From assembly GCA_030610025.1 (NCBI GenBank), contig JAUWSP010000051.1, positions 1 to 10,167 of the forward strand: a stretch of 10,167 nt of DNA, in the 5' to 3' direction. Below, piece after piece: positions 1 to 6,990 of the stretch (the first letter of the stretch is position 1; the number at the start of each line of letters is the position of its first letter). The DNA is from Acidobacteriota bacterium. GTDB lineage: Bacteria; Acidobacteriota; Thermoanaerobaculia; Multivoradales; JAHEKO01. The position numbers and the translations under genes are program-made. The notes below the pieces were generated by a model. The model saw nothing but the letters and a program-made list of their open reading frames with translations. It ran no database searches and was not told the origin of the DNA.

Positions 1-1251
1 CTCTATCTGATCGACACCCTGCGGGCAGATCATCTCGGTCTGTACGGGTACCCGAGACCGGTTTCGCCCCAAATCGACGCCTTCGCGACCGAGGCGACGG
101 TTTTCGACGATGCCGTAGCGCAGTCCTCGTGGACGCGAGCCTCCATGGCTTCGATCTTCACCAGCTTGTGGCCTCTACAGCATGCCACCAACCGACGTGG
201 AGATGTCCTGGCACCCGAGGCGGTGACCCTGGCCGAACTCTTGAGTGAGGCTGGCTATCAGACGGTCGCCTTCGCCAAGAATCAGAACATCTTTCCCACC
301 TTCGGTTTCTCGCAGGGCTTCGAGAATTTCAACGCCATGTGGGCGAAGGGCAAGTCCCAGAAAATCAACCTGAAGGTGGAGAAGTGGCTGAAGACCCATG
401 ATGGCGACCGACCGTTTTTTCTCTACCTTCACACCGTCGATCCGCATGTCCCGTACCTGCCTCCTGAAGGGTTCAAGTACGAGTTTGCCAAGAGGTCCAA
501 TGACGACCTCACCTTGAAACGGCCCCCGGGCCCCAAGATCTGGGATGAGCTGGAGTCAGATCAGCAAGAGCGCATCCTGGCTCATTTGCTGGACCTCTAT
601 GACGGCGAGATCGCCTACAACGATTCCACCTTCGGCCGGCTCCTCGAGATACTGCGAGAGGGTTCCGTGTACGAGGAGACTGTGATCATCCTGTTGTCGG
701 ATCACGGTGAGGAGTTTCAGGATCACGGCAACTGGCAGCATGGGAGGAACCTTTTCGTCGAGAATCTCCATGTACCGCTGCTCATCCGATTTCCCGACAT
801 GGGGCATGGGGTGCGGGTAAAGCAGCGAGTCCAGCACATCGATCTGATGCCCACGCTGCTCGACTACCTCGGCTTGGGAGCGCCAGAGTTCCTCGAGGGA
901 ACCTCGTTTCTGAACTGGGTGTCGGATCCGGATGAGCCCGTGGACGAGGTCCCCGGGCCGGTCTATTCGTTCCTGCACCTCGATGGACTGCCCAATGTGA
1001 GTGTCATCGAGGGGGATTGGAAGCTGGTTCAGAACCTGTCGAAGGGCGAGATCGCCTGGACGAACCTCTTCAACCGAGTTGATGACCCTGGGGAGACTCG
1101 GAGCAGGGTATTGGAGAGACCGATCCTGGCTTCCTATCTGGCCGCCCTGATCGCCAGAAGGCGCGGGGAGGAGAGTCGGCTGACGACAAGCGAGGCGGTT
1201 CTGGACGAGCGAATGGAAGAGGCCCTGAAGGCCCTCGGTTACATCAACTGA
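1..1251 (+). CDS. Sulfatase-fold (alkaline phosphatase superfamily) protein with Thr active site, 5'-truncated
   Basis: The frame is open from base 1, so the start codon and any signal peptide lie upstream; 416 residues are visible. An internal ATG at 145 is not the real start, because the conserved N-terminus is encoded before it. Numbering from base 1, the metal-binding motif IDTLRADH (Asp5) comes first. The active-site region WTRASMASIFTS follows at 44-55, then DPH at 147-149, the second metal motif LSDHGEE with Asp234-His235, and His247 in the later HG motif. These are landmarks of type I sulfatases and phospho-transferases. The formylglycine signature C/S-x-P-x-R is absent: aligning ASIFT with ASLLT of classical sulfatases puts Thr45 at the nucleophile position and Met at the Arg position. 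The protein ends in KALGYIN, close to the C-terminus of the 3484-5034 protein. The fold is confident; sulfatase activity is doubtful, and a Thr-nucleophile phosphotransferase or hydrolase is an alternative. The next gene starts 17 bp downstream, so they are probably one operon. Confidence 0.9.
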   Translation, partial: LYLIDTLRADHLGLYGYPRPVSPQIDAFATEATVFDDAVAQSSWTRASMASIFTSLWPLQHATNRRGDVLAPEAVTLAELLSEAGYQTVAFAKNQNIFPTFGFSQGFENFNAMWAKGKSQKINLKVEKWLKTHDGDRPFFLYLHTVDPHVPYLPPEGFKYEFAKRSNDDLTLKRPPGPKIWDELESDQQERILAHLLDLYDGEIAYNDSTFGRLLEILREGSVYEETVIILLSDHGEEFQDHGNWQHGRNLFVENLHVPLLIRFPDMGHGVRVKQRVQHIDLMPTLLDYLGLGAPEFLEGTSFLNWVSDPDEPVDEVPGPVYSFLHLDGLPNVSVIEGDWKLVQNLSKGEIAWTNLFNRVDDPGETRSRVLERPILASYLAALIARRRGEESRLTTSEAVLDERMEEALKALGYIN

Positions 1252-1268
1252 GCTAGACTCCCTGTTAC

Positions 1269-3509
1269 GTGATGCCTGGCAAGACGCGATTGGCTCTGGC
1301 CTGTCTGGCCCTGTTCCTGGTGCTCTTCACCCTGGCCGTGGGGAAGCCGGGGCTGCCCATGACCTTCAAGGCCGATGAGCCCGCCTACTATTTGATGGCC
1401 CAGAGCCTGGCTCATGACCAGGATCTACAGTGCGATCTGGAGGATCTGGGGCGGCTGTTCGACGAGTACCCCTACCTGGCCACCTTCAACCTGATCTTGA
1501 TGACCGACGACGGGTGGCAGACCACCTTCTTCGGCAAGCCCTACATCTACTCCCTGGTGGCCGCTCCCCTGGTCGGGATTTTCGGCGCCAACGGCATGGT
1601 GGCGCTGAACATGCTCCTGCTGATGGCGATGATCTGGATGGGTACGACCTACTTGAGCCGAGTCAACTCGGCGCCCCTGGCGGCGCTCTTTTCTGTCGGT
1701 TTCTTCCTGTTGAGCACGGCCTTCGCGTATGTCTTCTGGCTACACCCCGAGATTTTCAACATGGCGGGTGTCATGGGCTGCCTCTATTTCGCTCTGCATC
1801 CGGTAGACCCGCCGGAATTCGTGGGAGGTCGCTTTCCGGTTTTGCGTCGAACCTTGGCGAGGCCTGGATTCCGTGCCGCCCTGTCGGCCGCCCTGATGGC
1901 CCTGGCGGCGTACAACAAGCCCATGCTGGCTGCAGTCGCTTTAGGGCCGTTGGTGTCTTGGGCTCTCAGTCGGCAATGGCGCAGCATCGTGATCTTTGTG
2001 GCCACCGGCCTGGTGATTGTGGCGCTGGTGAGCGGCCTCTCGGTTGTCCTGACCGGCCATCCCAGTGCGTACCTCGGCGTCGAGCGAATGGGAGTTCCTG
2101 TGTTCGATCCCTCGCAGATGCCGGTGCAACCGGTGCATCGTCCGCCTGCGGCAGAGGGGCAAAGCACCAATTCCTGGTACTGGCTCCTGCGTATCCCGGA
2201 CATCAATACGTCAGAGCTACGTCTCAACCTGGGCTATTTTCTATGGGGTCGCCATACCGGGTTGTTGCCCTATCTGCCGTTCGCCGCGCTGAGTTTGCTG
2301 CTGTTCCTGCTCCATCGAGGCAAGACGTTGGTGAGGTGGTCGATTCTGCTCTCCCTGGTGGCGGTGGCTGCCTTCTTTCTCATCTGGATTCCGTTCAATT
2401 GGCATGGCGGCGGTGGCTTCGTAGGGAACCGGTACTTCGTCAATGTCTACCCGGCGTTTCTGTTTCTGGTGACCGCCATCAGTCCAACCTGGCTGATGGG
2501 CGTGACCTACGCTGTCGGTGGTCTCCTCCTGGGCCCCATACTCTTCACTCCACTCGGTGCCCCGGTTCCGGAGCCGACCCTACAGGCGCACGTTCGAAAT
2601 CCCCCGCTGCGGCGATTTCCGTTGGAGTTGACCTTTCGTAGGAAGCTGCCCGGCTATACCGGCACGGTGGTCTCGGGTCTCTGGATCCAGGGCCGCCGGG
2701 ATGTCTTCAAGGCGAAGGAGGACGGTCTTTGGATCCATGGCGCCACGCCTGTCGAGCTGTGGGTCTACAGTTCCGAGAAGCTCGAAGGCGGATTCACGCT
2801 ATGGGTCAAGAGCCTGGCTCGTGACAACGAGGTCACTCTGAAGTTCGCCGGCACGACCCAGACGGTGGTGTTCACTGCCGAGCCGCCAACGGAGTCGAAT
2901 CAACGAGTCCGATTCGAGCCAGAGCGACCAGACAGGGTTCTGCACGACGATCTGGAGGGGACCATCTATGCCTACCGCCTCCTGGTCGAGACGCGGACCG
3001 GCTTCGTACCCAATGCCGCGAAGAACGCAGAGACGAAGTTCCCCGTCAACGATTTCTACCTCGGCACGGAGTTGCAGATCCTGGGTACGGATCAGAATCT
3101 GGCACGAGACCTCTATCGACTCGAGTGGGGTGAGTCACTCGTTCCGGCCACGGCGGTCGCGGGCCAGGAGTTCGAGATCTTGACTCGACTGAAGAACTCC
3201 AGCGGTGAACGTTGGCCGTCGGCGGGTCCGACCCGGGTCAATCTCTCCTACCACTGGCTGGGACCGGATGGAGAAACGGTCTTCTGGGAAGGTCAGCGAA
3301 CGCCGCTGGGTTCCGATCTGGATAGCGGCGGGGAGCTGGAGATCCTGCAGGCAATCACAGCTCCAGAGGCCCCCGGAATGTACTACCTGGAGTTGGATCT
3401 GGTGAGGGAGAGAGTGGCCTGGTTCTCCGAGCGGAACGACAGCAATACCCTGCGATCGCCACTCGAGATCCTGCCGGCTCCTGCTACTGAAGATAGCCCA
3501 GAGCCTTGA
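1269..3509 (+). CDS. GT-C-type polytopic membrane protein with C-terminal beta/Ig-like region (putative glycosyltransferase)
   Basis: This 746-residue protein starts at GTG 1269, with ATG 1272 as an equally good start; no clear Shine-Dalgarno sequence precedes either. A first membrane helix at about 8-25 is followed by the loop motif KADEPAYYLMA with Asp36-Glu37. An acidic pair in this first extracytoplasmic loop is the catalytic hallmark of GT-C glycosyltransferases using polyprenyl-phosphate sugars. Several more hydrophobic segments run to about residue 430. Family motifs are FAYVFW, GRHTGLLPY (327-335) and FNWHGGGGFVGNRYF (376-390). The C-terminal third is hydrophilic: a beta-rich segment at about 455-610, then an Ig-like segment at about 615-735 with the landmarks RLKNSSGERWP, LSYHW, RTPL and AWFSERN. 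It is probably translated with the preceding sulfatase-fold gene. Paralogues lie at 5131-6990 (without the last domain) and 9050-10167 (with it). Glycosyl transfer is inferred from topology and the Asp-Glu pair; donor and acceptor are unknown. The last 26 bp overlap the convergent gene. Confidence 0.85.
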   Translation: MMPGKTRLALACLALFLVLFTLAVGKPGLPMTFKADEPAYYLMAQSLAHDQDLQCDLEDLGRLFDEYPYLATFNLILMTDDGWQTTFFGKPYIYSLVAAPLVGIFGANGMVALNMLLLMAMIWMGTTYLSRVNSAPLAALFSVGFFLLSTAFAYVFWLHPEIFNMAGVMGCLYFALHPVDPPEFVGGRFPVLRRTLARPGFRAALSAALMALAAYNKPMLAAVALGPLVSWALSRQWRSIVIFVATGLVIVALVSGLSVVLTGHPSAYLGVERMGVPVFDPSQMPVQPVHRPPAAEGQSTNSWYWLLRIPDINTSELRLNLGYFLWGRHTGLLPYLPFAALSLLLFLLHRGKTLVRWSILLSLVAVAAFFLIWIPFNWHGGGGFVGNRYFVNVYPAFLFLVTAISPTWLMGVTYAVGGLLLGPILFTPLGAPVPEPTLQAHVRNPPLRRFPLELTFRRKLPGYTGTVVSGLWIQGRRDVFKAKEDGLWIHGATPVELWVYSSEKLEGGFTLWVKSLARDNEVTLKFAGTTQTVVFTAEPPTESNQRVRFEPERPDRVLHDDLEGTIYAYRLLVETRTGFVPNAAKNAETKFPVNDFYLGTELQILGTDQNLARDLYRLEWGESLVPATAVAGQEFEILTRLKNSSGERWPSAGPTRVNLSYHWLGPDGETVFWEGQRTPLGSDLDSGGELEILQAITAPEAPGMYYLELDLVRERVAWFSERNDSNTLRSPLEILPAPATEDSPEP

Positions 3510-5034
3510 GTTGGCGCCGGGTTTCATCGTCCATCTCACGTTCAGGCGACGTCGCGCCCTCGTCGACGAGGGCTGAGAATGACTCCGCCGACCAGATCTG
3601 ATCCAGCGAGCGCTGGAGGCGCTCCGCCGCCTCCGGGAACTGCTCCATGACATCGACGGTTTCGCCGGGATCGTTCTCGAGGTCGTAGAGTGTCAGGAAG
3701 ACCCCTTTGCCGCCCACCCATCGCTGCTCGTCTCCGGCGATGACGTTCATGAGCTTGAAACGCCGGTCCTGGACGATCTGTTGCCACTTCCTCTCGGTGG
3801 CGTAACCGGCCTGGGAAAAAGCTGGCCGCACCCCCTCGGCAGAGGCGCTCTCGAGGCGTGCAGACAGAGACCGGCCCTGCATCCACCGGTCATCCTCCAG
3901 CTCGACTCCGGCGAAGTCCAGAATCGTGGGTGACAGGTGGATGAGCTCCACCGGATCCGGGTCCACGTGAGGCTCGAGAGCTCCGGGATAGTGAAAAACG
4001 AGGGGAACCCGAAGACCGGGCTGGAATCCGAAGCGACCGTGGTCGAAGTAGTAGGAATGCTCACCCAGGGACTCGCCGTGGTCGGAGGTGAGAATCGTGA
4101 GTGTGTTCTCCAGCAGGCCCCGGTCGCCCATGAAGTCCAGCAAATGGCCGACTTGAGCGTCGGCGTAGGCGATCTCGGCGTCGTAGCGCGCCTTGTAGTA
4201 GGCGAGATCGGTTCGCCCGTTCAAGACCTGGTCGGTGCCGATGCCGGCCATCTGGCGAATCGGTACATCCTTGATCTCGAGCTGTTCGTCGGGCTCGAAA
4301 TAGGCGTCTCCTTCGAATCGGTCGGTCAGTGGTTCAGGAGCCGCATATGGGAAGTGGGGATCCAGATAGTGCACCCAGAGAAAGTACGGCCGACTCGGGT
4401 CGTGGTCGCCGATCACCGCCTGTGCCAGTTGGGTGACCGCAGCGGCACCGGCGGGGTCTGTGCCCTCTACGGGAGGTGAGAGCTTCCAGCTTTCGATGTA
4501 GGTGTCGAAACCCTGGTCGAAATTGAATTCGCTGGCCACGGCCCCATTCGAGACTACGGCGTGTGTGGCAAAGCCCTGATCCCGGAGCACCTCCGCCAGC
4601 ATCCTGAGCTCCTGGGGCAGCCGGACTCCGACCCGGCGCACGATGCCGTTGTCCTTCGGATAGGTGGCGGTGAAGATGGAGGCGAAGGATGGGGCTGTCT
4701 TGGGCCATTGGACGATGGCATTCTCGAAGCGCACACCCTTGGCGGCGAGACCGTCGATGATCGGAGAGGTAGCTCGCTCGTAGCCGTAGCTCGACAGGTG
4801 GTCGGCCCGCAGCGTGTCGATGGTGATCAGGAGGATGTTGCTTCGGGTGGGTACGGTCGACTCTCCACAGCCGAGGTTCAGCGAGGTACTGGCAATCAGC
4901 AGTGCTGTGAGGACCAGTCCCCAGCGGCGGGGACGGGCATGCGGGTCACGGCGGGTCACGGCGGTCTGCTGGTGTCCAGGTTCCTGTGGAGTCGCTCGTA
5001 GTCGAGAGCGCGGCGAGAGGCTCGAGCTTCTCAT
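3484..5034 (-). CDS. Sulfatase-fold lipoprotein (alkaline phosphatase superfamily) with Thr active site
   Basis: From ATG 5034 the protein has 516 residues. The frame stays open to 5493, but that extension would cover the divergent gene and looks non-coding. A GTG at 4959 is an attractive alternative start, giving a 31-residue lipoprotein signal: charged RRDPHARPRR, hydrophobic WGLVLTALLIASTS, lipobox LNLGC (Cys56 in the long form). Neither start has a clear Shine-Dalgarno sequence. Superfamily landmarks (long-form numbering) are ITIDTLRADH with Asp73, the active-site region KTAPSFASIFTATYP, YLDPH with His227, TSDHGES with Asp318-His319, and FDHG with His332. Thr113 sits where sulfatases carry the Cys/Ser converted to formylglycine, and Phe replaces the Arg of C-x-P-x-R. 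It ends in KALGYLQ, like the protein at 1-1251. The lipobox predicts a lipid-anchored, periplasm-facing enzyme. Fold and export are well supported; the substrate is unknown, and phosphoryl-group chemistry is at least as likely as sulfate ester hydrolysis. Confidence 0.9.
   Translation of the reverse strand: MRSSSLSPRSRLRATPQEPGHQQTAVTRRDPHARPRRWGLVLTALLIASTSLNLGCGESTVPTRSNILLITIDTLRADHLSSYGYERATSPIIDGLAAKGVRFENAIVQWPKTAPSFASIFTATYPKDNGIVRRVGVRLPQELRMLAEVLRDQGFATHAVVSNGAVASEFNFDQGFDTYIESWKLSPPVEGTDPAGAAAVTQLAQAVIGDHDPSRPYFLWVHYLDPHFPYAAPEPLTDRFEGDAYFEPDEQLEIKDVPIRQMAGIGTDQVLNGRTDLAYYKARYDAEIAYADAQVGHLLDFMGDRGLLENTLTILTSDHGESLGEHSYYFDHGRFGFQPGLRVPLVFHYPGALEPHVDPDPVELIHLSPTILDFAGVELEDDRWMQGRSLSARLESASAEGVRPAFSQAGYATERKWQQIVQDRRFKLMNVIAGDEQRWVGGKGVFLTLYDLENDPGETVDVMEQFPEAAERLQRSLDQIWSAESFSALVDEGATSPEREMDDETRRQLKALGYLQ
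4941..4960. repeat. Tandem 10-bp direct repeat (2 copies) in the signal-peptide region
   Basis: The unit GCGGGTCACG occurs twice back to back, followed by GCGG of a third partial copy. It lies inside the minus-strand lipoprotein gene, between the upstream ATG candidate (5034) and the hydrophobic signal core, and contains the alternative GTG start at 4959. Because 10 is not a multiple of three, gain or loss of one unit would shift the frame relative to the ATG at 5034. Two copies are too few to claim phase variation; chance in GC-rich DNA is possible. Confidence 0.5.
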
Positions 5035-5062
5035 CTGGCAGCGAGAGCAAGGCCGGCCGCGA

Positions 5063-5068
5063 ATTATA
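5063..5068 (-). promoter_or_regulatory. Candidate -10 box (TATAAT) for the lipoprotein gene
   Basis: Read on the minus strand the sequence is exactly TATAAT, about 29 bases upstream of the ATG at 5034. Transcription would start near 5056, giving a leader of roughly 20 bases to that ATG or roughly 97 bases to the alternative GTG at 4959. No recognisable TTGACA-like element lies 16-18 bp upstream, so this is only a candidate. Confidence 0.35.
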
Positions 5069-5073
5069 TCCGG

Positions 5074-5125
5074 TTTATCGAGTCCTGGCGGAGCCTGCCG
5101 AGAGTGCTTTGTTAGAATCCTGGCG
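5074..5125 (+). repeat. Imperfect direct repeat in the divergent spacer
   Basis: TTTATCGAGTCCTGGCG (5074-5090) and TTTGTTAGAATCCTGGCG (5108-5125) share the exact 8-mer TCCTGGCG and about 13 of 17 aligned positions with one gap. The second copy overlaps the weak plus-strand -10 candidate and ends 5 bases before the ATG at 5131. Such an arrangement could be a pair of regulator-binding sites, but it may be coincidental. Confidence 0.3.
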
Positions 5126-5130
5126 AGACC

Positions 5131-6990
5131 ATGGGGAGACCGTCTGGTCGTGCTTCCTCCCCGTGCGTCCCGCCCAGAACGGCGCCAGAGCCAGTGACTA
5201 TCCCCATTCAAGGCAGTGAGGCGGCGGACCCCGCAGCCGTCGAGAGGCACGAGGTCTATCTGGCCCTTCCCTTCATCCTCTTGTCTGGGCTGATCCTCCT
5301 CGGTGCCCTGACGTTCGACCGTCTGGAGTGGCCTGCCTTTGTTGGCGACGAGGCCACCTATCTCATGGCCGGAGAGAGCCTGGCCTGGGATCTGGATCTG
5401 GAGTTCGAGGAGGAGGATTACCAGCGATTCATGGATCACTGGGGCAGGCAGCCCGAAGGCCTCATCCTGCTCAGCGGCGACGAGGGCCGGCACATCGCCT
5501 TCGGCAAGCCGTTCTTCTACCCTCTGGCCATCGCTCCCTTTCAGAGGCTGTCACCTATCAAGGGTCCCTTTGTGGCCAATGCCCTGATCCTGGTTCTGGC
5601 CGGTGTCCTGTCGGCTCTGAGCCTCAGGGCTCGTATCGGCAGGGTCGCCTGGCTCTGGGTAGCGGCAGCACTGTTTGCCTCGGTCAGCTTTGCGTACGTG
5701 TTTTGGGCTCACGCTGACCTGTTTCTGATGGCCTTGTCGGCGATGGCCTTGAGCCTGGCTTTCGGTACTCGGCAGACTGCCGAAGGCGAAGGATCGATGC
5801 TGCGCTGGGTGGTGGTCGGTGGTCTGATGGCGATCGTGGTGTTCAGCCGGCCGCTCTACCTGCCGCTTCTGCTCCCGCTGGCAATGGCGGTGCCGCGGAC
5901 CCAGCGCCGGCGTGGACTCGGCGGCTTGCTCCTGGGGGTTGTCTCGGTGCTGCTCCTGGCGACGACCCTCCACTGGATCAGTGGCCGCAGTTTGACGAGC
6001 TATAGTGCCCAGCGTCGGGGCTTCTACTCGACGACTGGCTACCCCGGAATTGATTTTGCCCCTGAGGAGTGGGTCGAAAAGGTCGAGGAGCTGGGTGACG
6101 CGGCGTGGGTAGAGGGCCAGCGACTCTCCCAGCTGCCGCAAACCGACGCCTCGTTATGGGCGTGGAACAGTCTCTACTTCCTGATCGGGCGCCATGTCGG
6201 AGTGCTCCCATATTTCCTACCGCTGCTGCTGGGAGCCCTGGGTCGCAGACGCGAGCCGGCGCAATGGGCGCTGCTGCTGGCCGTGGTGCTCTGTATAGCG
6301 GCTTTCTTCCTCTATCGACCCTTCAACTTCTACGGCGGTGGAGGCGCGATCGCCAACCGGTATTTTCTGCCGCTGTATCCTGCCTTCTGGTTTGCGGGGT
6401 CCCGGACTGCGAGGATCGGTCCTGCTCTGGCTGTGTCGGCTGTTGCCGCCGTTTTTCTGTGGCCCCTGTGGAGCCAGCCGAGGGCCTTCCCTCTCAAGGA
6501 AGACAGCACCTACCGCTATGTCTCTACCGCTGCCACGTGGGGACTACCCTACGAGACCACCCAGAGTCATCTCAAGCCGTCCGGTCGGTCGGATGTCGTC
6601 CACAATCAGTTGTGGCTGAAATCGCTCGCTCCGAGTCTTCGCCCGAGTCGTGATGGAAGTGTCCTGCTGCTCCAGCACGACAGCCGAGGGCAGGTTCTGG
6701 TCGGTAGCCCCACACCTCTGGCTCGTCTACAGCTCGAAACCTGGGGGCCGGGCTCGGAGGAGTTGGAAGTCACGGGTGGAGCGACGGTTGTCGACGCAGA
6801 GATTCTCGGTGAGGTTCGAGTCCTGGACCTCGAGTTGGGCCGCCGGAGGGCAAGGCACCCCATGTGGTGGACCTGGGATCCCTACTACCTGTACCTGTTG
6901 AATCTGCGGGTGGGAGCGATCGGCGAGGGAGCCGTGTCCTTCTCGCTGTCGCCGCCAGGAGTGGAGAAGCCCGGGCGCAATGGCCGTTGA
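5131..6990 (+). CDS. GT-C-type polytopic membrane protein, short paralogue (putative glycosyltransferase)
   Basis: The chosen start is ATG 5131 (619 residues). GTG 5194 would remove a Pro/Arg/Ser-rich 21-residue leader that resembles nothing in the paralogue; neither start has a good Shine-Dalgarno sequence. A first helix at about 43-62 precedes VGDEATYLMAGESLA with Asp73-Glu74, matching KADEPAYYLMAQSLA of the 1269-3509 protein. Other shared motifs in the same order are AFGKPFFYPL, FAYVFWAH, GRHVGVLPY (353-361) and FNFYGGGGAIANRYF (398-412). Hydrophobic helices continue to about residue 447. The remaining roughly 170 residues look beta-rich and resemble the first C-terminal segment of the paralogue, but the final Ig-like domain is absent. 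The role is inferred as a lipid-linked-sugar-dependent transferase on the outer face of the inner membrane. It overlaps the next gene by 11 bp, implying translational coupling, and is divergent from the lipoprotein gene. Confidence 0.83.
   Translation: MGRPSGRASSPCVPPRTAPEPVTIPIQGSEAADPAAVERHEVYLALPFILLSGLILLGALTFDRLEWPAFVGDEATYLMAGESLAWDLDLEFEEEDYQRFMDHWGRQPEGLILLSGDEGRHIAFGKPFFYPLAIAPFQRLSPIKGPFVANALILVLAGVLSALSLRARIGRVAWLWVAAALFASVSFAYVFWAHADLFLMALSAMALSLAFGTRQTAEGEGSMLRWVVVGGLMAIVVFSRPLYLPLLLPLAMAVPRTQRRRGLGGLLLGVVSVLLLATTLHWISGRSLTSYSAQRRGFYSTTGYPGIDFAPEEWVEKVEELGDAAWVEGQRLSQLPQTDASLWAWNSLYFLIGRHVGVLPYFLPLLLGALGRRREPAQWALLLAVVLCIAAFFLYRPFNFYGGGGAIANRYFLPLYPAFWFAGSRTARIGPALAVSAVAAVFLWPLWSQPRAFPLKEDSTYRYVSTAATWGLPYETTQSHLKPSGRSDVVHNQLWLKSLAPSLRPSRDGSVLLLQHDSRGQVLVGSPTPLARLQLETWGPGSEELEVTGGATVVDAEILGEVRVLDLELGRRRARHPMWWTWDPYYLYLLNLRVGAIGEGAVSFSLSPPGVEKPGRNGR

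Larger units (their letters stand above)
5035..5130. promoter_or_regulatory. Divergent intergenic spacer, likely promoter region for both flanking genes
   Basis: This 96-bp stretch is the only appreciable non-coding DNA in the window and separates the minus-strand lipoprotein gene from the plus-strand membrane-protein pair, so promoters in both directions are expected. It has a local AT-rich dip around 5062-5080 in otherwise GC-rich sequence. It contains an exact minus-strand TATAAT (5063-5068), a weaker plus-strand TAGAAT (5113-5118), an 8-bp palindrome GGCCGGCC (5051-5058), and an imperfect direct repeat (5074-5090 and 5108-5125). No convincing -35 box pairs with either -10 candidate. Confidence 0.5.

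Noticed and set aside
556..978. A 140-codon minus-strand open frame antisense to the first gene
   Set aside because: No motif, signal or start context; the plus strand here encodes conserved sulfatase-fold motifs.
145..1251. ATG at 145 as the start of the first sulfatase-fold gene
   Set aside because: The same frame is open to base 1 and encodes the conserved metal motif IDTLRADH and the active-site Thr before this ATG; a protein starting here would lack both.
1430..2641. A 403-codon plus-strand open frame inside the 1269-3509 gene
   Set aside because: It is a +2-frame shadow of a strongly supported membrane-protein gene. Its translation is rich in Arg, Gly, Pro and Ala with no domain motif, as expected from GC-rich sequence read out of frame.
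3937..4479. A 180-codon plus-strand open frame inside the lipoprotein gene
   Set aside because: It is antisense to conserved regions of the sulfatase-fold protein and contains no recognisable domain.
5051..5058. GGCCGGCC palindrome as an operator
   Set aside because: An 8-bp GC-only palindrome is expected by chance in DNA this GC-rich; nothing else supports a binding site.
5035..5493. N-terminal extension of the minus-strand lipoprotein frame up to 5493
   Set aside because: It would run through the divergent spacer and about 360 bases of the opposing membrane-protein gene, including its conserved first loop. The extension shows no domain, and the signal peptide lies downstream of it.
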